Source: Lewinella cohaerens DSM 23179
GTDB lineage: Bacteria; Bacteroidota; Bacteroidia; Chitinophagales; Saprospiraceae
Length of the DNA: 64,000 nucleotides
Direction of reading: 5' to 3'
Assembly (NCBI RefSeq): GCF_000379805.1
Contig: NZ_KB903540.1
Coordinates: forward strand, 9,566 to 73,565
Shown here: piece by piece, positions 43,180-53,384 of the stretch
How positions within the stretch are numbered: the stretch's first letter is position 1
Layout: the number at the start of each line of letters is the position of its first letter
Notes under the pieces: model-generated
What the model saw: the letters and a program-made list of their open reading frames with translations, nothing else
The model's database searches: none
Told to the model about the DNA's origin: nothing
Translations under genes and position numbers: made by a program

Positions 43180-43830
43180 TCAATCCTGCAATTTCGCGCC
43201 ATAGCTCAAATCGCCAGCATCACCCAAGCCCGGTACGATGTAGCTTTTGGCGGTTAGCTCTTCGTCGAGGGCCGCTAGCCAGATGTGAGCATCAGGGAAA
43301 TTACGTTGTAAATGCTCCAAGCCCAGGCGCGCACCAATAGCAACTACAAAATGAATAGCACTAGGCTTTCCGTAAGCTAACAAGGCTTGGGTCGCTAATA
43401 CCATACTGGCACCAGTTGCCAGCATTGGGTCACAAACAATCAATACTTTATTTTCCAGATCAGGACAACTGAGGTATTCAACTTCTATTTCAAAAGTTCC
43501 GTCTTTATGGTGTTTTCGGTAAGCCGAAACGAAGGCATTTCCTGCATCATCAAATACATTAAGCAAGCCTTGATGCAACGGCAAACCTGCTCGCAAAATA
43601 GTTGCCAGCACGAGTTCCTCTGCAGGCAATTCGGTAGGTGCTTGCCCCAACGGAGTTTCTATCGAATATTCTACATAATTGAGCTCTTTACTCAATTCGT
43701 ACCCGATACACTCCCCTAACCGTTCCATATTCCGGCGAAAGCGCATACTGTCTGCCTGAACATTAACATCTCGCAACTGGGCGACGTATTGATTAGCAAC
43801 AGAAGGAGTATCACTCAATAAATGGAGCAT
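43180..43830 (-). CDS. upp: Uracil phosphoribosyltransferase
   Basis: A 216-residue enzyme that salvages uracil to UMP with PRPP. The PRPP loop is VLIVCDPMLATGASM (about 129-143), and the uracil-binding tail is YIVPGLGDAGDLSYG. LRAGLPLHQGLLNVF matches the family's dimer/active-site region. The length is normal. It is monocistronic. Confidence 0.95.
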   Translation of the reverse strand: MLHLLSDTPSVANQYVAQLRDVNVQADSMRFRRNMERLGECIGYELSKELNYVEYSIETPLGQAPTELPAEELVLATILRAGLPLHQGLLNVFDDAGNAFVSAYRKHHKDGTFEIEVEYLSCPDLENKVLIVCDPMLATGASMVLATQALLAYGKPSAIHFVVAIGARLGLEHLQRNFPDAHIWLAALDEELTAKSYIVPGLGDAGDLSYGAKLQD

Positions 43831-43921
43831 AAAATGTATTTATTTTGGCTAAAGATAAGCAAGCCGTAGTAAAGATGGAGGGCCGCTAAACTTTTTCCTC
43901 TTCATTATTCTTTTCTTATGA

Positions 43922-45235
43922 TCATTTTTGTAATCCTTCATAAACCTCCCACCAGCCATCCCATCCGTGAAGGCTGGAAAAGCTACTGTTGTGCCAAAGC
44001 GTACAAAACTCCAATCCTTCTTTTTCGCAATACTCCTGCATATCTTTCAACGCCCCGACAGCTTCTTCGGCGGAATACCCCAAATATTGTTTAAGTGTTA
44101 CATCCATTACCCCAAAAGGATGAACCAACAGCTCAGTCACTTTATCCTCCTTCAGGTCATACCAGAAGAAAGGCTCTGTCGTTCCTGCTCGATAACCTGG
44201 CTCTGCGGCAAAGCCCATCGAATAATCATGGCGGATTCCAGCAGCCAATAATGCCCGGTAAGTATCCGGCAGGCGTAATCGTAAAAAATGCTGCCGACTA
44301 TGAGTAATTTCCGAGGCGGTAATCGTTTCCAAGCGTTTTTTATCACGCTCAATGATACTCGTAGCTTGCCAACTGTAATAAGAAGGATGAATACCAGGAT
44401 CGCTCCATTCGCTGACCTCCTTGATCAGCTTTTGGTAAGCGTCTAGCTTCCAGGATGGATTGATATCTTCGCGCGTCCTATTGGCCAACAACCAAAAAAT
44501 CCGGGGACGGATACCAGTGTCATTATGTAGTTTTTGCAAACGCGGAAAGGTAAAAAAAGGATCAGCCCTACCTTGCCGTTGAACCTGCCAACGTGCATGC
44601 ACCTGCCGCCAGTCTCTTTTCAGCAAATCTAAACCTACTCTACCCCAGCCTCGCAATCCACGATGGAGGTAAGCCCAAGGTAAATCAATATCATAGGTTG
44701 GCACAAAGACATACCCGGGAGGTTTCGGTTGCCAACGAGGGTGTTTTTGCGAAAATACAGCTCTCAAAAGCTTGCTCCATTCCCATAAAACAGGATATCC
44801 AAGGCAATTATTACGCGCCGCCCAAGAAGCTCTAGCAGGAAAACGACCATGCATATCTGGTTCAAAATGGAAATACTCTTCATACCTGCTCAAAAGGAAA
44901 AAACTTGCAGAAAACACGTCAAAAGGAAGATCATAGCCCGGGCCAGAAGCAAAAAAAGCAGGCTGATCACCAACAAGAAAAGAAGTAACAAACTGTTCTT
45001 TAATCCCTCGCTCATGGAGTAGGCCGTGAGGTTTAATATGCACTTCTTTACTACAAATAGGCGCACCTGAATAATTGCAGTGAATCCCGTTAAAAGACTG
45101 ATAGTCAATAGCCTGATGCGTCACACGCACCTTAAGACCCAGCAAATGAGTAAAAACATAATCCACAATATAAGTAAGCCTTGCACTAGGCTTCTCACAA
45201 TAGAAAATTGCCTCCATAACCTCAATTTTAAGCAT
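43922..45235 (-). CDS. Polysaccharide-deacetylase-like protein with DUF7033-type N-terminus
   Basis: A 437-residue protein without signal peptide. An N-terminal domain (about 1-165; HIKPHGLLHE, FFLLSRYEEYFHFEPDMHGR) precedes a NodB-like barrel with metal/catalytic candidates Asp-Ile-Asp (PTYDIDLPW), His (GIHPSYYSW) and RHDYSMGFAAEPGYRAGT. This architecture is found in bacteroidotal polysaccharide biosynthesis loci. An in-frame ATG 18 nt in (45217) is an alternative start. It is a lone gene, divergent from the GTPase module. Confidence 0.82.
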   Translation of the reverse strand: MLKIEVMEAIFYCEKPSARLTYIVDYVFTHLLGLKVRVTHQAIDYQSFNGIHCNYSGAPICSKEVHIKPHGLLHERGIKEQFVTSFLVGDQPAFFASGPGYDLPFDVFSASFFLLSRYEEYFHFEPDMHGRFPARASWAARNNCLGYPVLWEWSKLLRAVFSQKHPRWQPKPPGYVFVPTYDIDLPWAYLHRGLRGWGRVGLDLLKRDWRQVHARWQVQRQGRADPFFTFPRLQKLHNDTGIRPRIFWLLANRTREDINPSWKLDAYQKLIKEVSEWSDPGIHPSYYSWQATSIIERDKKRLETITASEITHSRQHFLRLRLPDTYRALLAAGIRHDYSMGFAAEPGYRAGTTEPFFWYDLKEDKVTELLVHPFGVMDVTLKQYLGYSAEEAVGALKDMQEYCEKEGLEFCTLWHNSSFSSLHGWDGWWEVYEGLQK

Positions 45236-45391
45236 TTAGCCCCCAAAAGCGAAGCCATTAGATTTAATTTTATAAAAAATGTTTACTTTAGAGCCTGTCG
45301 GAATATTTAGACTTTGCTTCCATAAAGAGGCCTGTCAAAAAAAATACTGTTATTCCAACAAGCCCTTAGTTTCTGTAAAAACACACTGTGC

Positions 45392-45688
45392 ATGGCAACA
45401 TCAAAACCTACCTCCCTCACTGAATTGATGACCATCAGAGATATTCTGATGGGCGAAATTATTAGTGAATACAATGAACGTTTCGAAATAGTAGAAGCTG
45501 AACTCAAGGCGCAAAAAGCATCCTTGGAGGCCAAAGAAGCAGCGCTTGATGAACGTATCAAAGCGCTAGACGAGCTGCTACAACAAAAAAGTACTCACCT
45601 CGCCACTCATTTCGAAAACAAAATGAACGACGATCGCCAGTCGTTGAGCGCACTGTTCCTTTCTTTGGGACAAGAACTCAAGCGCTAA
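45392..45688 (+). CDS. Small coiled-coil protein, first gene of the GTPase module
   Basis: A 98-residue acidic protein that is almost entirely helical. A long coiled coil spans about 27-66 (RFEIVEAELKAQKASLEAKE, then AALDERIKALDELLQQK). The ends are TSLTELMTIRDILMGEII and a second short helix. It is separated from the next gene by 15 bp and continues in the same direction. A scaffold or assembly role for the downstream GTPase and longin-like protein is inferred from position only. I recognise no family. Confidence 0.75.
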   Translation: MATSKPTSLTELMTIRDILMGEIISEYNERFEIVEAELKAQKASLEAKEAALDERIKALDELLQQKSTHLATHFENKMNDDRQSLSALFLSLGQELKR

Positions 45689-45703
45689 CCAGCAAACAGG
45701 ATT

Positions 45704-46519
45704 ATGGGCACAACAGGATCAACGCAGGATAAAATTCTTTTGGAACGTCTTCGGGATGCACTCCTCAGCAAAGACCGCCAGTCGGTAGCTGAGGTAAAGC
45801 ATATCGTAGAGAGCAAAGAAGAATTGTCCAAGCGGATCAACCCCATTATTACTGCTCACATGAAGGAGCTTGAAGAAAACTTCCCTGCTCCATACATCGA
45901 AGTTGTTCAAAAAATTGTCGACCAGCGGATGCGGCAAAAGCAAGATGAGCTTATCAACATCTTGTACCCCCGTTTAGGCTTACTCATCAGAAAATACATC
46001 AACAACGAATTTCGCTTACTCCGCGAGCGCCTTGATCAGGTACTCAAAGAGTCTTACTCCTATTTACGCTTTTGGAAACGTAAAACAGCAGATGAAATCA
46101 TTATTGACCTTCGCCCATCTATTGTAGAAGAAGTCTATATCATCAGTCACGAGTCAGGTCTACTACTAGGCAGTGCATCCTCTACAGAAACGGCAGATAA
46201 AGACATGATCGCCGGGATGCTAACAGCGATCAAGGCTTTTGTGGAAGATGCATTCAAGCGAACAGACGAAGAACTCCGAGGCATCCAATATGGTAATTAT
46301 GAAATAATGGTTCATAACTTTTTTAATTACTACATTGCACTAGCTATCGCAGGTACGATTAGCGAACAAGAACGTGATGAATTGGCAGAAAAAATATTGG
46401 CGTTTGCTGCACGTGAACTTAATCATGACTTGCAACAACCAGAACCTGCTTTTTATGCTCACATGCAAAAAGAACTAGATGCTTATTTTATTAAACCCTA
46501 CAAAGCCTTGCCGCAATGA
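45704..46519 (+). CDS. Helical protein with longin/roadblock-like domain, predicted GTPase regulator
   Basis: A 271-residue cytoplasmic protein. Residues 1-125 are helical (LINILYPRLGLLIRKYIN, then FRLLRERLDQVLKESYSYLR). Residues ~130-240 form an alpha/beta domain beginning VEEVYIISHESGLLLGSAS, then DKDMIAGMLTAIKAFVEDAF, then IQYGNYEIMVHNFFNYYIAL. I know this segment from large OmpA-type proteins of cyanobacteria and myxobacteria, where the sequence order is the same; its shape resembles longin/roadblock domains that bind small GTPases. Here no OmpA domain follows; instead the GTPase gene overlaps it by 4 bp. It has no transmembrane segment. Confidence 0.75.
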   Translation: MGTTGSTQDKILLERLRDALLSKDRQSVAEVKHIVESKEELSKRINPIITAHMKELEENFPAPYIEVVQKIVDQRMRQKQDELINILYPRLGLLIRKYINNEFRLLRERLDQVLKESYSYLRFWKRKTADEIIIDLRPSIVEEVYIISHESGLLLGSASSTETADKDMIAGMLTAIKAFVEDAFKRTDEELRGIQYGNYEIMVHNFFNYYIALAIAGTISEQERDELAEKILAFAARELNHDLQQPEPAFYAHMQKELDAYFIKPYKALPQ

Positions 46520-47013
46520 TCAGTAAAAAGGTAGTCATTACCGGGCATTTTGGGGTTGGAAAAACCTCTCTCTTTAATCGCTTTATTACCAATACTTTTA
46601 ATGAAAAGTACCTTACAACAATTGGTGTTCGCGTAGATAAAAAAAGTGTCATTGTTAATGGAGAGGAAATATCCCTGATAATATGGGACTTGGCAGGAGA
46701 AGTTTCCCAGGAGAAGGTTCCTCGCTCCTATTTTTTGGGGGCTAGTGCCATTATTTATGTTTTTGACCTTAGTCGGCCGGCTACATTTAGCCGCTTAGAA
46801 GATGATCTGGTCTATATCAACTCTGTATTGCCCAATGTTTTAATCAGAAAGGTTGGCAACAAGAAGGATCTGGTTTCAGATCAAACCCTAAAAGATATCC
46901 GCGCACAAACCCAACCTCACTTTTTTACCAGTGCTCGTACTGGCGAAAATGTAGAAGAGCTCTTCGAAGGAATTGCTCGTAAATTACTGAGGCCATTCAG
47001 CAATCCGGAATAA
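46516..47013 (+). CDS. Ras/Rab-like small GTPase
   Basis: A 165-residue single-domain GTPase. G1 is GHFGVGKTS (10-18), the switch I threonine lies in YLTTIGV (32-38), G3 is WDLAGE (57-62), G4 is GNKKD (114-118) and G5 is TSAR (138-141). In Ras the residue after DTAG is the catalytic Gln; here it is Glu62, so intrinsic hydrolysis may be slow or GAP-dependent. The C-terminus (PFSNPE) has no cysteine for prenylation. Its ATG overlaps the upstream stop (ATGA). It differs from MglA, whose switch regions are distinct, but the pairing with a roadblock-like protein is analogous to MglA/MglB. Confidence 0.92.
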   Translation: MISKKVVITGHFGVGKTSLFNRFITNTFNEKYLTTIGVRVDKKSVIVNGEEISLIIWDLAGEVSQEKVPRSYFLGASAIIYVFDLSRPATFSRLEDDLVYINSVLPNVLIRKVGNKKDLVSDQTLKDIRAQTQPHFFTSARTGENVEELFEGIARKLLRPFSNPE

Positions 47014-47124
47014 AAGCGTCCATTTACCGTCATTTATTGCAGGTTCTGTACTGATCAGAGAACAATTATCCAACAAGACTCATTAATTTATAGTAAATTA
47101 CATGGATAACAGCTCTTGGTCATT

Positions 47125-47943
47125 ATGAAATATTTCTTCTCCTTACTATTTAGTTTAAGTGCCTGCTATGCTATTGCTCAGCAATCATTACCTGCCGGAC
47201 AGAACTACTATAATGATGCCAATGTAGGTATCGTCTATAACAAGGAGTTGAGCTTTGACTTTCGGTTACTCACCCCTCGTTCTTTTGCATTTGGTGTTAA
47301 TATCGGCGAACTCAAGAGTTATGACCGGACTCGTTTTTACAATTTCGAATTTGGAGACATCCGTCACCCTCAAGAATATCGCCAAAGTTTTGATTTCCAG
47401 TTTGGACCTTCTAACCGCGTTTCCCGTGCATTCATTTATGGCAAACAAAATAGCGCTTTCGTCTTAAGAGCAGGTATTGGCGAGAAACGTTATTTTTCGG
47501 AGAAAGCCAAAACTCGTGGATTAGCCATTGGCATGAGCTACCAGTTGGGTGCTAATATTGGCCTGGTTAAGCCTTATTACCTAGAGGTACTACGCTCACG
47601 TGACCCTGGCTCTGGTTCTACCCAGTTTTATGTTAGCGAAGAACGTTACAGTGATGCGAACGAAAACATTTTTCTTGACCTCAGTCGCATTATCGGCGCA
47701 GCTTCCTTTTCGAAGGGACTGAATGAATTGGCCATTATGCCCGGTTTCCACGCTAAAGCAGCAGCACATTTTGACTGGGGTGCATTTGATGAACTCGTAA
47801 AAGCTTTCGAAGCCGGTATACAGGTCGATGTTTATTTCAAAGACCTGCCAATTATGATTGAAAGCCCAGAAGTACCCCACCTGCAAAACAGCCCTATCTT
47901 TTTTAATCTTTATTTAAACCTGCAACTCGGTAAGCGTTGGTAA
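47125..47943 (+). CDS. Outer-membrane beta-barrel protein, Bacteroidota hypothetical
   Basis: A 272-residue protein with signal peptide (MKYFFSLLFSLSACYAIAQ). The body is made of alternating amphipathic strands (YYNDANVGIVYNKELSFDFR, FAFGVNIGELKSYDRTRFYN) and ends in NLYLNLQLGKRW, a terminal aromatic as in outer membrane barrels. Similar proteins occur widely in this phylum without function. It follows the GTPase by 111 bp in the same direction and may be, but need not be, part of that unit. The ATG at 47125 precedes the signal directly. Confidence 0.7.
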   Translation: MKYFFSLLFSLSACYAIAQQSLPAGQNYYNDANVGIVYNKELSFDFRLLTPRSFAFGVNIGELKSYDRTRFYNFEFGDIRHPQEYRQSFDFQFGPSNRVSRAFIYGKQNSAFVLRAGIGEKRYFSEKAKTRGLAIGMSYQLGANIGLVKPYYLEVLRSRDPGSGSTQFYVSEERYSDANENIFLDLSRIIGAASFSKGLNELAIMPGFHAKAAAHFDWGAFDELVKAFEAGIQVDVYFKDLPIMIESPEVPHLQNSPIFFNLYLNLQLGKRW

Positions 47944-48073
47944 CGGCTAGCCCTCTGCTTGACGCTCTATTCTCTAGTACACTAAGCGACAGTGGAGTAT
48001 AAGTATCGCTAAACTTTTTGCCTACTCCAGCGTATTTACAAAGACAAGTAAGAGCTTTTTGGCAATTCTTGCC

Positions 48074-48081
48074 TAACTTTG
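48074..48081 (+). promoter_or_regulatory. Bacteroidota -7 element of lipA
   Basis: TAACTTTG, 33 nt before the ATG at 48115. It overlaps a possible upstream TTG at 48079, so it favours the later start. Confidence 0.5.
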
Positions 48082-48114
48082 CAGTGCGATAGACGCCGAC
48101 AAATACAATCATTC

Positions 48115-49002
48115 ATGCTGGAATTACCAATAGTAGAATCCAAGGAAGCCCGACGCAAAAAGCCAGATTGGCTGCGAGTTAAACTACCTATCGGACCTAA
48201 ATACAAAAAGGTACGCTCACTGGTTGATGAGTATCAGTTGCATACTATCTGCCAAAGTGGAAGCTGCCCCAACATGGGAGAATGCTGGGGTGCTGGTACT
48301 GCTACATTTATGATTCTAGGCAACACTTGTACACGTTCCTGTAGCTTTTGTGCCGTCAAAACTGGTCGGCCACCTGAGTATGATGAAGATGAACCAAGGC
48401 GCGTGGCAGAAGCCATTGACCTGATGGGCGTAAAACACGCCGTTATCACTTCCGTCAACCGCGATGAGCGAAAGGATCGGGGAGCAGAAATCTGGTATCA
48501 AACCGTTGTCCAGGTTAAAGATCGTACCCCTCACGTCACTATCGAAACTCTCATCCCCGATGTACGAGCTACATGGGATGCTCTCGAACGTATGATCGAA
48601 GGAGGACAAGAGGTCGTATCACATAACATGGAAACCGTTGAAGAGCTTTACCGCAAGGTGCGCCCCCAAGGCAAATACGCCCGTAGTCTTGAGCAGATCA
48701 AACGCACCAAAGACTTCGGCAAACGTACCAAAAGCGGTATCATGGTAGGCCTCGGCGAAACCAAAGAACAAGTTTTGAGAATAATGGACGATCTCGTGGC
48801 CCACGGCTGTGATGTACTCACCATTGGCCAGTACCTGCAACCTACCAAAATGCACCTGGAAGTAGCAGAGTATATCCACCCCGATATTTTCAAAATGTAC
48901 GAAGAAGTAGGTCTCGAAAAAGGATTCGACATGGTTGAAAGTGGCCCACTTGTACGCTCGAGCTACCACGCTGAAAAACATGTTTTCGCTAGCAAAAAAT
49001 AA
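48115..49002 (+). CDS. lipA: Lipoyl synthase
   Basis: A 295-residue radical SAM enzyme that inserts two sulfurs into octanoyl-E2. The auxiliary cluster ligands are in [12 protein letters not shown], the SAM cluster ligands in [13 protein letters not shown], and the terminal RSSYHAEK supplies the conserved serine. The substrates in the cell would be lipoyl domains such as that of SucB here. lipB is not in the window. It is a single gene convergent with the T9SS Plug gene. Confidence 0.97.
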   Translation: MLELPIVESKEARRKKPDWLRVKLPIGPKYKKVRSLVDEYQLHTICQSGSCPNMGECWGAGTATFMILGNTCTRSCSFCAVKTGRPPEYDEDEPRRVAEAIDLMGVKHAVITSVNRDERKDRGAEIWYQTVVQVKDRTPHVTIETLIPDVRATWDALERMIEGGQEVVSHNMETVEELYRKVRPQGKYARSLEQIKRTKDFGKRTKSGIMVGLGETKEQVLRIMDDLVAHGCDVLTIGQYLQPTKMHLEVAEYIHPDIFKMYEEVGLEKGFDMVESGPLVRSSYHAEKHVFASKK

Positions 49003-49008
49003 GCAATC

Positions 49009-50307
49009 TTAATTTGTCTGCTGAGAATTTATCTGTAAAAAGCCAACAACCTGATCGTAGCGAGTACCAAAAGGACGATAATAAACCAATACATGGTAAT
49101 CGTTTTCGGTATCAGCATGGCTGCCTTCCGTTTCTATGATTGACGGAACCAGCGGCTGCTTGGGATCGGAATTCGAAGGAGCTGTAGCTAAATAGTAATT
49201 ATAATAACCCTGCTTAAACGGGAAGCGACCAACATAAGCTGAGATAGCCGGATTGTAGCGAAACCGGTACTCTTCTTTAAGCTGCCATTCCGTGACAGCA
49301 CCAAACAGGTAGACATGATCGTTGAAAAGTGGTTCATCAGCCTTGAACGTAATTAGCGTATAAACATATTCGCTCTGTAAATCAGCAATAGCCATATCCA
49401 GGTTTTCAATCAAAAACCGTCCATTAAAATCAATGAAGGATAAATGAGGCGCTTTGGATCTGTTGATAACCGGCAGAAGTTCAGCCTCCATTTGGTTATC
49501 GGTATTCACATCGAGATATTCAATATCCCGATGAGGAATCCGTAAGCTTCGCAAGTCAATAAGCCTAAATTCACTACCACCAGGAAAAACAATCTCCCCC
49601 TGATAATCAAAAATCGCCTGATCTGCAGAAAGAAATTTGGGCTTGATACCCGTAATGGCATTATCCCAACGTTGATTCTGAAGTACCGAAGCACTCATTT
49701 CAGCCATAGCGTTGCGAACACTCAGTCGCTGAAAATTAACAACAAAATCGACTTCTTGGTGAGTGTGAATCTTACTAACTTCCATAGGGCGAACAAACTC
49801 AGCACTGACACCTACTTGGCGATCTGCAACCACAAAACGGCGGCTTATTACAGCCCGCTTTTCATCTTCATCCTCAAAAACAACGAGGAGGTAATTCCCC
49901 GACTTGGTCACCGACATATTGCGATTAGGAAATGTAAGCGAGTAGTTAATATAGTTTTGTAATGTGCGGGAAGAGAAATTAAAAGTAGGGATATTCTCTT
50001 CCTCAAAACCATTAATATATTCTAACGGTGCCAGTCCGGAACGCTGCCAATCACGATCGCAATGGATAACCGTATAGGTATAGTTGCGTACATCAGATTC
50101 CATGTCATCGAAACTAAGGGAAAGTGTTTCATCACCATCCAGTGTAATCACAGGAAACAGATGAGGATACCCCGTAGGACCAAAAACAATGGTCTGTAAA
50201 TGATCTACATAAGTCTGGTTAGAGTATTGATATTCAACATCTTGAGCTGTCAGAGTAGAGCTACTCAGAGCTAAAAAAAGGAAGGAGTAAAAAAAATATT
50301 TGTACAT
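49009..50307 (-). CDS. Type IX secretion system Plug protein (DUF5103)
   Basis: A 432-residue protein with a signal peptide (MYKYFFYSFLFLALSSSTLTA). It matches DUF5103: LQTIVFGPTGYPHLFPVITL, TYTVIHCDRDWQRSGLAPLE, the YINGF segment, and the C-terminal YYRPFGTRYDQVVGF. In Flavobacterium the Plug closes the periplasmic side of the SprA translocon when PorV is not bound. It is the only T9SS machinery protein besides GldH in the window, while several cargo genes are present. The start complementary to 50305-50307 fits the signal peptide. Confidence 0.88.
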   Translation of the reverse strand: MYKYFFYSFLFLALSSSTLTAQDVEYQYSNQTYVDHLQTIVFGPTGYPHLFPVITLDGDETLSLSFDDMESDVRNYTYTVIHCDRDWQRSGLAPLEYINGFEEENIPTFNFSSRTLQNYINYSLTFPNRNMSVTKSGNYLLVVFEDEDEKRAVISRRFVVADRQVGVSAEFVRPMEVSKIHTHQEVDFVVNFQRLSVRNAMAEMSASVLQNQRWDNAITGIKPKFLSADQAIFDYQGEIVFPGGSEFRLIDLRSLRIPHRDIEYLDVNTDNQMEAELLPVINRSKAPHLSFIDFNGRFLIENLDMAIADLQSEYVYTLITFKADEPLFNDHVYLFGAVTEWQLKEEYRFRYNPAISAYVGRFPFKQGYYNYYLATAPSNSDPKQPLVPSIIETEGSHADTENDYHVLVYYRPFGTRYDQVVGFLQINSQQTN

Positions 50308-50342
50308 ATGTAAGTTTTCTCGGCCTCTATCAGAGGCATAAT

Positions 50343-50966
50343 TCAGGACTTTTTCTTGCGGATTTTGCTTACCCAGGGGCAATCACGCTGGTAAAATCGC
50401 CAAGGCCAATCTACACATTCTTCTGCATAATCAATACCAACTCGAGGCCCGGCAATAATTTCAGAAAAAGGAAGTACTGGAGCGTCAGCGATCCGAATGA
50501 GTCCCTTAGGCTCGGTCAATGAGATCGCATCATAAGCTTTTTCAATCCCCAAAGCCTTTGACATAACGCCCGGGCCAGCGCTTAATTGTGGCTTAAGTTT
50601 ATCTAGCCCTCGTCGTCGGAGCATGATTTCCTGTCCGGCTAGAGGTTCTACCGCCCGGATCAATACCGCATGAGCTGCCCCCTCTGGCCCTGTAACCACA
50701 TTAAACAGATGATGGATGCCATAACAAAGATAGATATAAGCTACCCCACCGGGGAGAAACATCGTTTTCGTACGCTTGGTCTTACGATTGAGGTAAGCGT
50801 GGCAGGCTTTGTCTTCAGGAGCTTTATAAGCTTCCGTCTCTACAATCCGTGCACTGGTAAGCAAACCGTTAAATTCCGTGATGATTACCTTACCAATAAG
50901 CTCCTTTGCAATTTGCACCGTATCTTCACGACAGTAAAAGCCAGCAGAAAGAATAGTCATATGCAT
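50343..50966 (-). CDS. mpg: DNA-3-methyladenine glycosylase (AAG/MPG family)
   Basis: A 207-residue base-excision enzyme that removes alkylated purines. The catalytic glutamate is in RIVETEAYKAPEDKACHA, followed by RTKTMFLPGGVAYIYLCYG, HHLFNVVTGPEG and LSAGPGVMSKALGI, which are the substrate and DNA contacts of the family. An ATG two codons later is an alternative start. It lies 35 bp upstream of the Plug gene on the same strand, probably by chance. Confidence 0.93.
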   Translation of the reverse strand: MHMTILSAGFYCREDTVQIAKELIGKVIITEFNGLLTSARIVETEAYKAPEDKACHAYLNRKTKRTKTMFLPGGVAYIYLCYGIHHLFNVVTGPEGAAHAVLIRAVEPLAGQEIMLRRRGLDKLKPQLSAGPGVMSKALGIEKAYDAISLTEPKGLIRIADAPVLPFSEIIAGPRVGIDYAEECVDWPWRFYQRDCPWVSKIRKKKS

Positions 50967-51045
50967 TCTGGTTTTGCAACTAATGATTTTTACCTACTGT
51001 CTTTTTGCTTGATCTTATTACAAAACTAATTAATACCCAAGAAAT

Positions 51046-51639
51046 ATGAAAATTTGGCTCTTAAACACGTTCATGCTACTATCCGTTGCCCTCATCGCTC
51101 AAAGCAAAGTGAATAACTTCACTCAAATTGAAATTGATGGCCCTGTAATTATTGAGCTTGTAGCCGGCGAACAACCTGGCGTGACCATCCTTAAAGGAGA
51201 AAACCAGGTAAACTGGGAAGTAAATGGTAAAGCGCTCGTTATCATGGCCCGTTACCGCAAAAACCAAGACACTCCTGAAGTAAGGGTAACCGTAACACAG
51301 CTGGAAGCACTTGAAACCACCGGATCAGTTATCATTAACGGCCAAGGCGTTTTTGCAGCCCGAAACCTAGACCTCACGATCAGTTCACAATCAATCGTCG
51401 CATTAGAAGTAGATGTAGAGGACCTAGATGCAGAAGTAGAAAGTCAGAGCATCTTAACTTTGAGTGGCAATGCCGATGATTTTGATTTATCACTCGACAC
51501 ACAGTCCATTGTTAATGCGGAAGACTTGAAGTCTGGCGTGATCAACGTTCAAGCCAACCGCCAGTCGGTGGCTACTATCAATAGTAATGGTGCAAAACTG
51601 ACCAAACAGGTGAGTAATCAGAGCTTGGTCGTAGAGTAA
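51046..51639 (+). CDS. GIN-domain (DUF2807-like) secreted protein
   Basis: A 197-residue protein with a signal peptide (MKIWLLNTFMLLSVALIAQ). FTQIEIDGPVIIELVAGEQP and VRVTVTQLEALETTGSVIIN match the front of the GIN (putative auto-transporter adhesin head) domain. It then runs through a right-handed beta-helix with regular turns containing SQS or RQS (ISSQSIV, VESQSIL, LDTQSIV, ANRQSVA, VSNQSLV). The ladder of Q-S residues suggests stacked coils. The role is unknown. A terminator follows. Confidence 0.78.
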   Translation: MKIWLLNTFMLLSVALIAQSKVNNFTQIEIDGPVIIELVAGEQPGVTILKGENQVNWEVNGKALVIMARYRKNQDTPEVRVTVTQLEALETTGSVIINGQGVFAARNLDLTISSQSIVALEVDVEDLDAEVESQSILTLSGNADDFDLSLDTQSIVNAEDLKSGVINVQANRQSVATINSNGAKLTKQVSNQSLVVE

Positions 51640-51658
51640 AAAACGACACAAAACAGAT

Positions 51659-51710
51659 AGGAGTCATCCCGAATTTTGGCCTAAGCCAAGATCCAGAGTG
51701 ACTCCTATTT
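51659..51710. terminator. Bidirectional terminator between the GIN gene and guaB
   Basis: Outer arms AGGAGTCA near 51659 and TGACTCCT near 51700 surround an inner hairpin TTGGC-CTAA-GCCAA (51676-51689), followed by ATTTT. Confidence 0.7.
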
Positions 51711-51713
51711 TAA

Positions 51714-53285
<1,572 letters not shown>

Positions 53286-53322
53286 CTATGCTACTATCCC
53301 CGGCACCCAATCATAAAAATGT

Positions 53323-53360
53323 AGAAAGGGTAAAAGGCGCAATGTCCTTCTACCCTTTCT
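53323..53360 (-). terminator. Terminator of the CotH-like gene
   Basis: AGAAAGGGTA (53323-53332) and TACCCTTTCT (53351-53360), with inner AAAGG/CCTT pairing, lie about 25 nt past the stop. The minus strand continues with ACATTTTTATG. Confidence 0.7.
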
Positions 53361-53384
53361 TTTAGTCAATTATCATTACATCTA

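Noticed and set aside
45290-45345. Two partial copies of GAG(G)CCTGTC before the GTPase module, like an insertion-sequence end
   Set aside because: Only about 10 bp match, in direct orientation, with no transposase remnant.
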